DNA from: Aequorivita vladivostokensis
Lineage (GTDB): Bacteria; Bacteroidota; Bacteroidia; Flavobacteriales; Flavobacteriaceae
NCBI RefSeq assembly: GCF_000952855.1
Contig: NZ_JSVU01000005.1
Coordinates: forward strand, 186,001 to 250,000
DNA: 64,000 nucleotides
Direction of reading: 5' to 3'
Shown here: piece by piece, positions 24,117-32,776 of the stretch
How positions within the stretch are numbered: position 1 is the stretch's first letter
How the letters are laid out: each line of letters opens with the position of its first letter
Program-made: the position numbers and the translations under genes
The notes under the pieces: model-generated
Told to the model about the DNA's origin: nothing
What the model saw: only the letters and a program-made list of their open reading frames with translations
Database searches by the model: none

Positions 24117-24530
24117 ATGACGATGATTAGAGAAACCCTCACCATAGCCGTAGATTTTGACGGAACCATTGTGGAAGATGAATATCCACGCATTGGCCGA
24201 CCCATTATTTTTGCTTTTGATACTTTGAAAAAACTGCAGAATGAAGGGCATCGGCTTATTTTATGGACCTATCGAAAAGGGCGCACTTTGGAAGAAGCCG
24301 TAAAATTCTGTGAAGAAAACGGCATTGTTTTTTATGCCGTAAACCAAAGTTTCCCTGAAGAGGAATTTGACGCTTCGTACAGTCGAAAAATACATGCGGA
24401 CGTTTTTATTGACGATCGTAACATCGGCGGCCTTAAAAGTTGGGGCGAAATATACCAACAATTGGTTGGCGCGCCCGCACCCGCAAAACCCAAAACACAA
24501 AAAAAGGGATTGTTTTCCTTTTTAAAATAA
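24117..24530 (+). CDS. HAD-superfamily hydrolase, BT0820-like
   Basis: A 137-residue compact HAD protein. Motif I is AVDFDGTIVEDEYP (nucleophile Asp at about residue 13), motif II lies in LILWTYRKG (Thr), and the acidic motif is HADVFIDDRNIGG (about 106). It lacks a large cap domain, as in the minimal BT0820 type, and ends in a proline/lysine tail KPKTQKKGLFSFLK. Probably a small phosphatase with unknown substrate. Four bases before map. Confidence 0.85.
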   Translation: MTMIRETLTIAVDFDGTIVEDEYPRIGRPIIFAFDTLKKLQNEGHRLILWTYRKGRTLEEAVKFCEENGIVFYAVNQSFPEEEFDASYSRKIHADVFIDDRNIGGLKSWGEIYQQLVGAPAPAKPKTQKKGLFSFLK

Positions 24531-24534
24531 CCCT

Positions 24535-25341
24535 ATGATAATTCCAAAAACAAGAGAAGAAATAGAATTGATGCGCGAAAGCGCCTTGGTGGTTTCCCGT
24601 ACTTTGGGAATGCTCGCAAAAGAGGTAAAACCGGGTGTTACCACCAACCAACTCAATAAAATGGCGGAAGACTACATCCGTAGCCAAGATGCCGTTCCCG
24701 GCTTTTTGGGATTGTATGATTGTCCTTCAACGCTGCTTACCAGTGTAAATGAGGCTGTGGTCCACGGCCTGCCAACAGACATTCCTTTAAAGGAAGGCGA
24801 TATTGTGGCTATTGATTGCGGCGCCATAAAAAACGGTTTTTACGGCGACCACGCTTATACTTTTGAAGTAGGCGAAGTGGCTGCCGAAATAAAAAAACTG
24901 TTGAAAATCACAAAAGAATCCCTTTACGTCGGTATCCGCGAATTTAAAGCTGGCAATCGCGTAGGCGATGTAGGTTTCGCCATTCAAAATTATTGCGAAG
25001 CACACGGCTATGGCGTGGTTCGTGAACTTGTTGGCCACGGACTCGGAAGAAAAATGCACGAAGACCCTGAAATGCCAAATTACGGGCGTCGCGGTCGTGG
25101 AAAGAAATTTATTGAGGGAATGACCATTGCACTGGAACCGATGATAAATATGGGAACCCACAAAGTGAAACAATTAAAGGATGGCTGGACCATCGTAACC
25201 CAAGATGGACAGCCCAGCGCACACTTTGAGCACAATATTGCTTTGGTAAACGGAAAACCCGAACTGCTTTCTACATTTGCTTATGTGTATGAAGCCTTGG
25301 GCATTGTGAGCGATGAGGAAAAGGAGTTCCGAGCAAACTGA
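24535..25341 (+). CDS. map: Type I methionine aminopeptidase
   Basis: A 268-residue enzyme that removes initiator methionine. The metal ligands of the family are visible: Asp in AIDCGAIKNGFYGDHAYTF (two Asp), His in LVGHGLGRKMHEDP, Glu in IALEPMINMG, and Glu in AHFEHNIALV. The substrate-side His is in VVHGLPTD. Typical length. Here map is separated from the ribosomal-protein context seen in many bacteria. It is followed by an inverted word array and the GxxExxY gene. Confidence 0.95.
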   Translation: MIIPKTREEIELMRESALVVSRTLGMLAKEVKPGVTTNQLNKMAEDYIRSQDAVPGFLGLYDCPSTLLTSVNEAVVHGLPTDIPLKEGDIVAIDCGAIKNGFYGDHAYTFEVGEVAAEIKKLLKITKESLYVGIREFKAGNRVGDVGFAIQNYCEAHGYGVVRELVGHGLGRKMHEDPEMPNYGRRGRGKKFIEGMTIALEPMINMGTHKVKQLKDGWTIVTQDGQPSAHFEHNIALVNGKPELLSTFAYVYEALGIVSDEEKEFRAN

Positions 25342-25349
25342 AAATGCTA

Positions 25350-25389
25350 TTACACTGAGTTACGCTGAGAAACACAGAGATTCGCGGAG
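25350..25389. repeat. Left inverted word array of the GxxExxY gene
   Basis: Four 10-bp units, each ending GAG (TTACACTGAG, TTACGCTGAG, AAACACAGAG, ATTCGCGGAG), end 2 bases before the ATG at 25392. The inverted counterpart lies after the gene at 25759-25800. Confidence 0.85.
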
Positions 25390-25391
25390 AA

Positions 25392-25766
25392 ATGAACAAC
25401 GAATTAACAGAAATTATAATAGGTTCAGCAATAGAGGTTCATCGAAACCTTGGACCGGGTCTATTAGAATCTGCTTATCAGGAATGTCTTTTATTTGAAC
25501 TGAGAGCGAAGGGATTAATTGTTGAAAAAGAAAAACCCTTGCCTATAATTTATAAAGACATAAAATTAGATCACGGATATAGAATTGATTTATTGGTTGA
25601 AAATTCAGTCGTTATAGAAATCAAAACTGTAGAAAATTTCACAGATGTGCATACAGCACAAGTTTTAACATATCTTAAATTAGGAAAGTATCCTTTAGGC
25701 CTGATGTTCAACTTTCATACAATACTTTTAAAAAACGGCTTAAAAAGATTTATAAATTCTCAGTGA
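25392..25766 (+). CDS. GxxExxY protein (PDDEXK_3 family)
   Basis: A 124-residue member of the GxxExxY family (TIGR04256/PF13366). The name-giving motif is GPGLLESAYQECL at about residue 20, and the nuclease-fold signature is GYRIDLLVENSVVIEIKTVE (D at about 74, ExK about 85), followed by the conserved VHTAQVLTYLKL. A nuclease fold is predicted, but no activity is established for the family. The gene lies between map and a methyltransferase gene and is bordered on both sides by inverted arrays of 10-bp words. The right array includes its last codons and stop. The layout looks like a small cassette inserted into an older gene pair. Confidence 0.88.
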   Translation: MNNELTEIIIGSAIEVHRNLGPGLLESAYQECLLFELRAKGLIVEKEKPLPIIYKDIKLDHGYRIDLLVENSVVIEIKTVENFTDVHTAQVLTYLKLGKYPLGLMFNFHTILLKNGLKRFINSQ

Positions 25767-25800
25767 AACTCCGCGGAACCTCTGTGCAACTCTGTGTAAC
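25759..25800. repeat. Right inverted word array of the GxxExxY gene
   Basis: On the minus strand there are four units of 10, 10, 11 and 10 bp, each ending GAG (TTACACAGAG, TTGCACAGAG and so on). They match the left array in order and spacing. It overlaps the gene's stop codon at 25764-25766. Confidence 0.85.
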
Positions 25801-25812
25801 AACCCAAAACTT

Positions 25813-26577
25813 TTGTTCAAAAAACTCCTAAATACCATTCCCCGTCCGCTGCTTATACGATTGAGCATTATCGGCAGGCCTATATTTGCATTTTTTCTTA
25901 GGGGAAATAAATACACCGACCCTATTGACGGCAAATCATACCGAAAGTTTCTTCCGTACGGTTATGAAACCGTTCGTGAAAATGTGCTTTCGCCCGGAAC
26001 GCTTTCTTTGGAAAGGCACAGATTGTTTTGGTTGTATCTTCAAAATGAAACAGGGTTTTTTACTGAAAATATAAAAGTGCTCCACTTTGCACCCGAGCAG
26101 GCTTTTTATAAGAAATTCCGGAAAATGAAAAACCTAAATTATACCACAACCGACCTCAATTCACCCATTGCAGATGTGAAAGCTGATATCTGTGATTTAC
26201 CCTTTCCCGATAACGAATTCGATTTTATAATCTGTAACCACGTTTTGGAACACATTCCGGATGATACCAAGGCGATGCAGGAAATTTATCGCGTCCTTGC
26301 ACCCGGCGGCACGGCAATTCTTCAAGTTCCCTATAAATCAGATTTGGAAAAAACATTTGAGGACGATAGCATTACCGACCCAAAAGAGCGCGCCAGGATT
26401 TTCGGGCAGTACGATCACGTTCGGGTGTATGGGATGGATTATTTTACCAAGCTTGAAAGTATCGGCTTTAAAGTTGAGGCGGTAGATTACACCCAAAACC
26501 TCTCTTCCGAGGAAATTGAAAAATACAGATTACCAAAAGGTGAGTTAATTCCTGTAGGCAAAAAATTAGTTTCCTAA
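25813..26577 (+). CDS. Class I SAM-dependent methyltransferase
   Basis: A 254-residue methyltransferase with TTG start at 25813 (N-terminus MFKKLLNTIPRPLLIRLS). The SAM domain shows KVLHFAPEQAFYK in place of a glycine-rich motif I, TTDLNSPIADVKADI with the acidic ribose contact, DLPFPDNEFDFIICNHVLEHIPDD, and IYRVLAPGGTAILQVP. Motif I lacks its usual GxGxG, which is also seen in this subgroup of Bacteroidota proteins (HFAPE). Substrate unknown. The last 12 bases overlap apbE on the other strand. The GxxExxY cassette ends 12 bases upstream of its start. Confidence 0.85.
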   Translation: MFKKLLNTIPRPLLIRLSIIGRPIFAFFLRGNKYTDPIDGKSYRKFLPYGYETVRENVLSPGTLSLERHRLFWLYLQNETGFFTENIKVLHFAPEQAFYKKFRKMKNLNYTTTDLNSPIADVKADICDLPFPDNEFDFIICNHVLEHIPDDTKAMQEIYRVLAPGGTAILQVPYKSDLEKTFEDDSITDPKERARIFGQYDHVRVYGMDYFTKLESIGFKVEAVDYTQNLSSEEIEKYRLPKGELIPVGKKLVS

Positions 26578-27573
26578 ACGTTTTCTGAAACCCTCGGTCA
26601 TAAAAACCTGATGGTTGTTCAGGGAATCATTGAAGGTTAAATACGCTTCCACATTCGGGAGATTTTTCAGCAATGTTTTTGATTTTTCCAAACCCAATGC
26701 CATAAACGAAGTGGCATAGGCATCGGCCAGGGCGCAAGTGGGGGCAATGACGGTAGAGCTGGTTATATCGCTCATTTCTGCAGAACCAGTCAATGGATTT
26801 AATGTATGGACGTATTTTTTCCCCGTAAGGGAATCAATCCTGAATTTGCGGTAATTGCCCGAGGATGCCATCCCTTCATTTTTCAATGTAACCGTAGCTT
26901 CATAGCTTCGGTCTTCAAGTTCAGAATCTACGGCTTCAATACCCACGACCCATTTTTGGTTTTTATCAAGGTTTTCGCCTTTTGTAAGAATCTCGCCTCC
27001 CAATTCAATTAAATAATCGGTAACGCCCTTAGATTCCAAATAACGGCCAAGGCAATCAATCCCGAAGCCTTTTGCCACTGCATTAAAGTCGAAATAGATT
27101 TGCGGATATGCTTTTGAAACGGTTCCGTCGCTGTTAATTTTTACTTTATGGAAACCCACATATTTCATCAAGGAATCCAATGTGGTGCTGTCAATTTCCT
27201 TCAATGGTTTCACATCGCCAAAACCGTAAGCGTTGCGCAAAACCCCGATTGTCGGGTCAAAATAGCCGTTTGTTTTGGTGTTTACTTCTTTAGAAATTTC
27301 AAAAACTTCCTTAAAAATGGAATCCACAACCACGGTGGAATCGCCTTGGTTTACTTTGGAAATATCGCTTTCGGGAATATAGGTGCTCACGGAATGGTTT
27401 ACGGCGGCAATCACCGAATCCAATCCTTTTTTAAAATCAATATCCTTTTCGGAATAAAGCTGAATATTATAGGTGGTCCCAAACGCTTCACCTTGAATAA
27501 AGCGGTGTGTGCTTTCGCTATTTTCGCAAAAAACAAAAAGAAATAAAACAGGTATTAGAAGTAATTTTTTCAT
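26566..27573 (-). CDS. apbE: FAD:protein FMN transferase (ApbE), lipoprotein
   Basis: A 335-residue flavin transferase that attaches FMN from FAD to threonines of NqrB and NqrC. Signal MKKLLLIPVLFLFVFC gives a lipoprotein with Cys 16. Motifs are GEAFGTTYNIQLY, YFDFNAVAKGFGIDCLGRYL (about residue 165), LIELGGEILTKG, GMASSGNYRKF and the Mg-site region ADAYATSFMALG. Last gene of the nqr operon; its start overlaps the stop of the preceding small gene (ATGA). Its presence here fits the NQR complex upstream and the covalent flavins it needs. Confidence 0.95.
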   Translation of the reverse strand: MKKLLLIPVLFLFVFCENSESTHRFIQGEAFGTTYNIQLYSEKDIDFKKGLDSVIAAVNHSVSTYIPESDISKVNQGDSTVVVDSIFKEVFEISKEVNTKTNGYFDPTIGVLRNAYGFGDVKPLKEIDSTTLDSLMKYVGFHKVKINSDGTVSKAYPQIYFDFNAVAKGFGIDCLGRYLESKGVTDYLIELGGEILTKGENLDKNQKWVVGIEAVDSELEDRSYEATVTLKNEGMASSGNYRKFRIDSLTGKKYVHTLNPLTGSAEMSDITSSTVIAPTCALADAYATSFMALGLEKSKTLLKNLPNVEAYLTFNDSLNNHQVFMTEGFRKRLGN

Positions 27574-27932
27574 AGTATTTCTTGTAAGCCTTTATAGACC
27601 ATAGTATAATCCTCCCCCTTAATCACTGGCTTTCCATAATTGGTACCGTGGCCTAAACCCACACCTGCATAATAGGTTTTGGCCTCAAACTTGGCCGCGT
27701 GTTCCTTAATAGTCTGCATAAAAACAGGGTCGTAGGCGTGGGCATCCTGTGGATAAGTGATGGCACGGACAATTATAAAATGTAGCTCCTTATTCTTTAA
27801 GGCCACAAATTGCGGGTCTCTTTTCAATTTTGAATTGACTCCCAAAAATTCATAGCCTTCATCTTCCAATTGTTTCCCCACAATATTCATTGCGAGGTGG
27901 TGGAGTTCCTGTTTGCTAAGTTTTTCGCTCAT
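27570..27932 (-). CDS. Small conserved protein of the nqr-apbE locus, function unknown
   Basis: About 120 residues (ATG at 27932; a second ATG four codons earlier is less likely). It is soluble, with no signal or membrane segment. Visible blocks are LSKQELHHLAMNIVGKQLEDEGYEFLGVNSK, DPQFVALKNKELHFIIVRAITYP and AKTYYAGVGLGHG. It overlaps apbE by 4 bases (ATGA) and lies between nqrF and apbE; homologues in flavobacteria are often called NqrF by position only. It contains none of the NqrF domains. An accessory role in NQR assembly or flavinylation is inference from position. Confidence 0.8.
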   Translation of the reverse strand: MSEKLSKQELHHLAMNIVGKQLEDEGYEFLGVNSKLKRDPQFVALKNKELHFIIVRAITYPQDAHAYDPVFMQTIKEHAAKFEAKTYYAGVGLGHGTNYGKPVIKGEDYTMVYKGLQEIL

Positions 27933-27987
27933 AAGTGATTTCAAAATTACGAATATTTGAACTTATTATTTCTACTTCCAAAGCATA

Positions 27988-28022
27988 AAAAAACCGTTTC
28001 TAAAATTAGAAACGGTTTTACA
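27988..28022 (-). terminator. Perfect hairpin after nqrF
   Basis: A perfect 14-bp inverted repeat (arms 27991-28004 and 28007-28020, core CCGTTTC) with T runs on both strands. It lies 23 bases after the nqrF stop and would end or attenuate the nqr transcript before the small gene and apbE. Confidence 0.8.
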
Positions 28023-28044
28023 AAATATATCTATGGGACCTTAA

Positions 28045-29355
28045 TTATCCTCCAAAATCATCAAAGCGAATATTCTCATCGGGTATACCGAAGTCCTCGC
28101 CCATTTTCTGAACTGCTTGGTTCATCAATGGTGGACCACAGAAATACAATTCAATATCCTCCGGAGCATCGTGATGATTTAAATAGTTATCAATTACAAC
28201 TTGATGAATAAAACCTACGAAGCCATCACCTGATTCGTCGTGGATATCCTTTTTTACCTTCCAGTTATCTTCCTCCATCGGCTCAGAGAGCGCAAGGTAG
28301 AATTTGAAATTTGGAAATTCATTCTCCAATTCCTTAAAGTGATCTAGATAGAAAAGCTCTCTTTTAGAACGTCCTCCATACCAATAAGTAACCTTCCGCC
28401 CCGTTTTAAGAGTTTTGAACAGATGGTACAGGTGCGAACGCATAGGCGCCATTCCTGCTCCTCCGCCTACATAAAGCATTTCGGCTTCAGACTCATTAAT
28501 GAAAAATTCACCGTAAGGCCCAGAAATAATTACCTTATCCCCCTTCTTACAATTAAATATATAGGAGGAAGCAATTCCAGGATTAACTGCCATCCATCCA
28601 CCTTTTGCACGATCGAAGGGTGGAGTGGCAATACGCACGTTAAGCATGATTTCGCGTCCTTCCGCAGGATATGAGGCCATGGAATATGCTCTTTCCACGG
28701 TTTCGGTGTTCTTCATTACTAATGGCCAAAGTTTAAACTTGTCCCACTCATCCTGAAACTTATCGGGTCTATCGTGCTCCTCTGGGTGCGCCGTAATGTC
28801 CATATCTTCAAACTTCACCTCGCAGGGGGGAATTTCGATTTGAATATAACCACCAGCTTTGTAATTCATATCCTCAGGGATTTCAACCACAAATTCCTTA
28901 ATAAAGGAAGCAACATTGTAATTTCGAACTACCGTAGCATCCCATTTCTTTATACCGAAAACCTCTTCGGGAATGCGGATATTCATATCCTGCTTCACCT
29001 TCACTTGACAGGAAAGTCGTGCGCCTTCCTTTAATTCCTTTCTGGTAAAGTGCGGGGTTTCCGTGGGCAATGCTTCGCCACCGCCCGAAAGCACGTGACA
29101 TTCACATTGTATGCAGGTTCCGCCCCCACCACAGGCAGATGGCAAGAATATCTTCTCTCCGCCCAGGGTTGATAGTAGCGTGCCACCGCTTTCTACTTCA
29201 ATTACCTTTTCATCATTAATCGTAATTTTTACTGGCCCAGATGGCGAAAGCTTCTGTTTGGTAAAAAGTAATAATGCAACCAATAGCAAGGTTAGCACCA
29301 GAAAGGCAATAACCGTTACCAAAATAACTCCAAGTGTACTTACTGCTAAAAACAT
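28045..29355 (-). CDS. nqrF: Na+-translocating NADH:quinone reductase subunit F
   Basis: A 436-residue subunit where NADH enters. It has an N-terminal membrane helix (residues about 8-31), a 2Fe-2S ferredoxin domain with ligands in [15 protein letters not shown] and LSCQVKV (about residues 72-115), an FAD domain with [12 protein letters not shown] (RxYS) and the NADH-binding region [14 protein letters not shown] and FCGPPLM. It ends in FDDFGG, as in other NqrF proteins. Complete. Last structural nqr gene, one base after nqrE. Confidence 0.96.
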   Translation of the reverse strand: MFLAVSTLGVILVTVIAFLVLTLLLVALLLFTKQKLSPSGPVKITINDEKVIEVESGGTLLSTLGGEKIFLPSACGGGGTCIQCECHVLSGGGEALPTETPHFTRKELKEGARLSCQVKVKQDMNIRIPEEVFGIKKWDATVVRNYNVASFIKEFVVEIPEDMNYKAGGYIQIEIPPCEVKFEDMDITAHPEEHDRPDKFQDEWDKFKLWPLVMKNTETVERAYSMASYPAEGREIMLNVRIATPPFDRAKGGWMAVNPGIASSYIFNCKKGDKVIISGPYGEFFINESEAEMLYVGGGAGMAPMRSHLYHLFKTLKTGRKVTYWYGGRSKRELFYLDHFKELENEFPNFKFYLALSEPMEEDNWKVKKDIHDESGDGFVGFIHQVVIDNYLNHHDAPEDIELYFCGPPLMNQAVQKMGEDFGIPDENIRFDDFGG

Positions 29356-29356
29356 A

Positions 29357-30097
29357 CTATTGCTCCGTTATAGTTGAAACTTCCACCGTTTGAGCGGCAT
29401 CTGTATTTTCCTTTTGAATATCTTCTGAATGTATTCCTATATTTTCCGGTTGTCCCTCCAATGATGAAGTATCCTCGTCGCCCCCTGTCAACATTCCTCC
29501 AAAGCTCATAAAGCCAATTGCCATAAGACCTGTAATTATAAAGGTAATCCCTAAACCTCTTAAAGGGGCCGGAACGTTTGAATAACGTATTTTTTCGCGA
29601 ATCGCAGCGATTGCCAAAATAGCCAAGAACCATCCGATACCCGAACTGATTCCGTAATTTAATGCCAATCCCAAAGTAGGAATCTCTCTGGATTGCATAA
29701 ACAAGGAACCTCCTAAAATAGCACAGTTCACGGCAATAAGCGGAAGAAATATACCCAATGAGTTATATAGGGAAGGTGAAAATTTCTCAACCACTATTTC
29801 AACCAATTGAACCATTGTGGCAATGGTTGCAATAAAGAGAATGAACGAGAGGAACCCTAGGTCGTAGGAAGCATATTCCTCACCCAACCAAGCTAAAGCA
29901 CCATCTCGCAATAAATATTGGTCCAGCAACCAGTTAATAGGCACGGTAACCGCAAGTACGAATATAACCGCAGCTCCTAATCCTACAGCCGTTGATACTT
30001 TTTTAGACACCGCAAGATATGAGCACATTCCGAGGAAGGTTGCGAATACCATATTGTCTATAAATATCGATTTAAAAAATAACTCTATATGTTCCAT
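29357..30097 (-). CDS. nqrE: Na+-translocating NADH:quinone reductase subunit E
   Basis: A 246-residue membrane subunit with six helices, related to RnfA. The conserved half-helix motifs with iron-ligand cysteines are [10 protein letters not shown] (about residue 25) and [12 protein letters not shown] (about 122). Compared with the usual about 200 residues it has an extra acidic C-terminal tail of about 45 residues (after [10 protein letters not shown]), rich in E, D, T and S and probably facing the cytoplasm. Part of the nqr operon; a 74-base spacer with a hairpin separates it from nqrD, unlike the tight junctions elsewhere in the operon. Confidence 0.95.
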   Translation of the reverse strand: MEHIELFFKSIFIDNMVFATFLGMCSYLAVSKKVSTAVGLGAAVIFVLAVTVPINWLLDQYLLRDGALAWLGEEYASYDLGFLSFILFIATIATMVQLVEIVVEKFSPSLYNSLGIFLPLIAVNCAILGGSLFMQSREIPTLGLALNYGISSGIGWFLAILAIAAIREKIRYSNVPAPLRGLGITFIITGLMAIGFMSFGGMLTGGDEDTSSLEGQPENIGIHSEDIQKENTDAAQTVEVSTITEQ

Positions 30098-30117
30098 TTT
30101 TTTGAGTATTCAATTTA

Positions 30118-30162
30118 CAGTTGCTGTTTGTGGCAGAATCCCACTGCCTCTATCAGCTACCG
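30118..30162. repeat. Imperfect 19-bp inverted repeat between nqrD and nqrE
   Basis: Arms 30118-30136 and 30144-30162 pair at about 14 of 19 positions across a 7-base loop. They consist of CAGT/CTG-type words as found in the 37951-38098 element. It lies in the only long gap inside the nqr gene run. Confidence 0.6.
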
Positions 30163-30171
30163 CCAAGTTTG

Positions 30172-30816
30172 TTATTCTTCTATTAATGCTTTATTTCTGG
30201 AGCGCTGGACCCATATAATGATACCAATTACAATCAAAGCCATTGGCGACAGGAGCATAAATCCGTTATTTTCATAGCCTATTGCATATAAGCCCGTTTT
30301 GGAAATAGGATCACCGAGCACTTTAAAGCCCAAAAGTGTACCTGAGCCAAGCAACTCTCTAAAAAATCCAACAATTATAAGAATTATCCCATATCCCGCG
30401 GCATTACCTATCCCGTCCAAAAAGGAGCGCCAAGGACCGTTGCCCAAAGCAAAAGCCTCGAAACGTCCCATAATGATACAGTTGGTAATAATTAATCCGA
30501 TGAAGACCGATAATTCCTTACTTAGTTCATAGGCAAAAGCCTTTAATACCTGATCTACGATAATTACCAAGGCAGCAACTACAACAAGCTGAACGATAAT
30601 ACGGATCTTCGAGGGAATAATATTTCGCATAAGGGAAATAACCACGTTACCAATTCCCAAAACAAAAATTACCGAGATGGCCATAACAATAGAGGCCTTT
30701 AATTGAGCGGTAATGGCCAGTGCCGAACAAATTCCCAATACCTGAATGGTTATAGGGTTATTGTCTGCCAATGGGTCTAGAATTAACTTACTGTCTTTTT
30801 TTGATAGCAATCCCAT
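30172..30816 (-). CDS. nqrD: Na+-translocating NADH:quinone reductase subunit D
   Basis: A 214-residue six-helix membrane subunit, paralogue of NqrE and RnfE. The key cysteine segments are VLGICSALAIT (about residue 28) and LIITNCIIMGRFEAFALGNGPWRSFLDG (about 110-135), which bind the intramembrane iron centre together with NqrE. Length is typical. It lies 3 bases after nqrC in the operon. Confidence 0.96.
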   Translation of the reverse strand: MGLLSKKDSKLILDPLADNNPITIQVLGICSALAITAQLKASIVMAISVIFVLGIGNVVISLMRNIIPSKIRIIVQLVVVAALVIIVDQVLKAFAYELSKELSVFIGLIITNCIIMGRFEAFALGNGPWRSFLDGIGNAAGYGIILIIVGFFRELLGSGTLLGFKVLGDPISKTGLYAIGYENNGFMLLSPMALIVIGIIIWVQRSRNKALIEE

Positions 30817-30819
30817 AAT

Positions 30820-31569
30820 TTATTGATTTAATGATTTTAGGTAAGGCAAGTACATTCTCACGTCCTTTTTTATCATAGCGGTTACACCATCTCCTGTGAT
30901 GGTAGCTCCCGCAATGGCATCAACCTTATTATCTGTTTTGTTTTCGTTAACGGGGTCGTTATTACCTTTTGCCACGGTAATTCCTTTAAAGGCGTCTCCA
31001 TCCATAATGTTTTCACCTTTGAAATCGTCCATAAAGTAGCGCTGTTTAATCTCCGCGCCAAGTCCTGGAGTTTCTCCTGCGTGGTCAAAAAAGACGCCCC
31101 TTACCACCAATGATTTATCAACTGCTACAAAACCCCAAATGGCGTCCCATAGACCTTTTCCCCGCATTGGTATTATATAAAGAGTTTCACCATCTTTCTC
31201 GCCAACAAAAAGTGGCAATCTGCGTTGGTAATTTGGGTCTTTCGCCATGGTTTCCTCTTTTTTGATATCAATCAAATAAGCTTCGGGATTTTCGGTTACT
31301 TCATCTCCCTGGATTACCAACTGCTTCTTAATATTTTTGGCAAATACCTCTTCCACTCTATCGGTGGAAATAAAGTTGATATCGCCATCGCCTTCATTAT
31401 CATTTATCCCCATAGCGTAAAGAATGTTTTGCATTTTCTCAAAACGCTCATTAAGGGTTATCTTACTCTTTAATCCTTGAGCAACACCGGCCAAAAGCGA
31501 TCCCACTACCACAACCATGATCACTGAAAAGATTATGGTGTATGAGTTTTTATCTGTGTACTTTGCCAT
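30820..31569 (-). CDS. nqrC: Na+-translocating NADH:quinone reductase subunit C
   Basis: A 249-residue subunit with one N-terminal membrane helix (SYTIIFSVIMVVVVGSLLAGVA) and a periplasmic FMN-binding domain. The flavinylation motif is DAIAGATITGDG; the FMN would be on Thr 223. The position normally S or T before G is alanine, but GAT is intact. ApbE encoded at the end of this operon would load the flavin. Lies 2 bases after nqrB. Confidence 0.95.
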   Translation of the reverse strand: MAKYTDKNSYTIIFSVIMVVVVGSLLAGVAQGLKSKITLNERFEKMQNILYAMGINDNEGDGDINFISTDRVEEVFAKNIKKQLVIQGDEVTENPEAYLIDIKKEETMAKDPNYQRRLPLFVGEKDGETLYIIPMRGKGLWDAIWGFVAVDKSLVVRGVFFDHAGETPGLGAEIKQRYFMDDFKGENIMDGDAFKGITVAKGNNDPVNENKTDNKVDAIAGATITGDGVTAMIKKDVRMYLPYLKSLNQ

Positions 31570-31571
31570 GA

Positions 31572-32771
31572 TTACGCTGTTTTAGCTTTTAAACGTTTCA
31601 TTCTCTTCTTAATATTTCCTCTTACCACATAATGGTCTATAGTAGGCGCAAACACGTTCAACAACAATATTGCAAGCATTACCCCTTCTGGATATGCTGG
31701 GTTGAATACGCGTATCAATACCGAAATAAAACCTATTAGAAAACCATAGATCCATTTGCCTTTATTAGTTTGTGAAGCCGTTACAGGGTCAGTCGCCATA
31801 TATACAATACCGAATGCCAATCCACCGATTATAAGGTGATGCCAGAAGGTCTCACTCATCAGCCCGTAAAAGCTGCTGCCATCCTTAATCCATCCTGCGT
31901 CCACAACACCATTAAAAATAAGCCCCATAGCCAATGCACCCAGCACGGCAGAAAGCATGATTCTCCAACTTCCTATTTTGGTGAAAATTAAAAACAATGC
32001 CCCAATAAGAATTAGAAAAGTCGAGGTTTCACCCACAGATCCGGGAATAAAGCCCCAAAAGCTATCCCACATACTATAGACCGGCTCGTGGTTTTGAGCC
32101 AAGCTTCCTAAAATTGTTTCTCCTGAGATGGCATCTGGCTGGCCGGCCATTTCCTTTGCCCCGTGTACCCATACTTTATCGCCACTCATCCAAGTAGGAT
32201 AAGCGAAGAATAAAAAGGCACGGATGGTAAGCGCAGGGTTTAGGATGTTCATTCCCGTTCCACCGAAAACTTCCTTCCCGATCACAACCCCGAAAATTAC
32301 AGCAACGGCAAGCATCCACAGCGGAATATCAATGGGAACAATAAGTGGCACGAGCATTCCCGTAACCAAATATCCCTCTTCTACTTCGTGACCTTTTATA
32401 ATTGCGAAAATGAATTCCACTCCAAGACCCACTACATAGGAAACGATTACCAAAGGCAATACCGTCCATGCTCCCAAGATAAAATTATCCCAAGTAAAGA
32501 AATTGCCCAAGGGATCCAGTCGCAATGTATTGTCAATTGCCGCATAATGTTGATAACCGGCGTTGAATATCCCAAAAATCAAACAAGGGATAAGCGCCAT
32601 AATCACAGTATTCATGGTACGCTTTAAATCGTCTGCCGCGCGAACGTGTGACCCGGAATGCGTAGTTTCATTTGGAGTGTACAAAAAGGTATGCAGTGCG
32701 TTGAACGCGGGGGCCATCTTGGTTCCCTTGTACTTTTCCTTTAGCTTATGTAAATTCTGTTTCAATCCCAT
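31572..32771 (-). CDS. nqrB: Na+-translocating NADH:quinone reductase subunit B
   Basis: A 399-residue membrane subunit with about ten helices, carrying covalent FMN and riboflavin and forming the sodium path. The FMN threonine is expected in the D-x-x-S-G-A-T motif; here it reads DAISGETILGSL with Thr 219 (codon at 32117-32115), so the residue before the threonine is glutamate instead of alanine. Other conserved blocks are intact: GKEVFGGTGMNILNPAL and GIVYMATDPVTASQTNKGKW. Five bases after nqrA. Confidence 0.95.
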   Translation of the reverse strand: MGLKQNLHKLKEKYKGTKMAPAFNALHTFLYTPNETTHSGSHVRAADDLKRTMNTVIMALIPCLIFGIFNAGYQHYAAIDNTLRLDPLGNFFTWDNFILGAWTVLPLVIVSYVVGLGVEFIFAIIKGHEVEEGYLVTGMLVPLIVPIDIPLWMLAVAVIFGVVIGKEVFGGTGMNILNPALTIRAFLFFAYPTWMSGDKVWVHGAKEMAGQPDAISGETILGSLAQNHEPVYSMWDSFWGFIPGSVGETSTFLILIGALFLIFTKIGSWRIMLSAVLGALAMGLIFNGVVDAGWIKDGSSFYGLMSETFWHHLIIGGLAFGIVYMATDPVTASQTNKGKWIYGFLIGFISVLIRVFNPAYPEGVMLAILLLNVFAPTIDHYVVRGNIKKRMKRLKAKTA

Positions 32772-32776
32772 AGCGG

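Noticed and set aside
25313-25498. A 61-codon frame overlapping the end of map and the GxxExxY gene
   Set aside because: It overlaps two genes in another frame and its translation is made of the repeat words.
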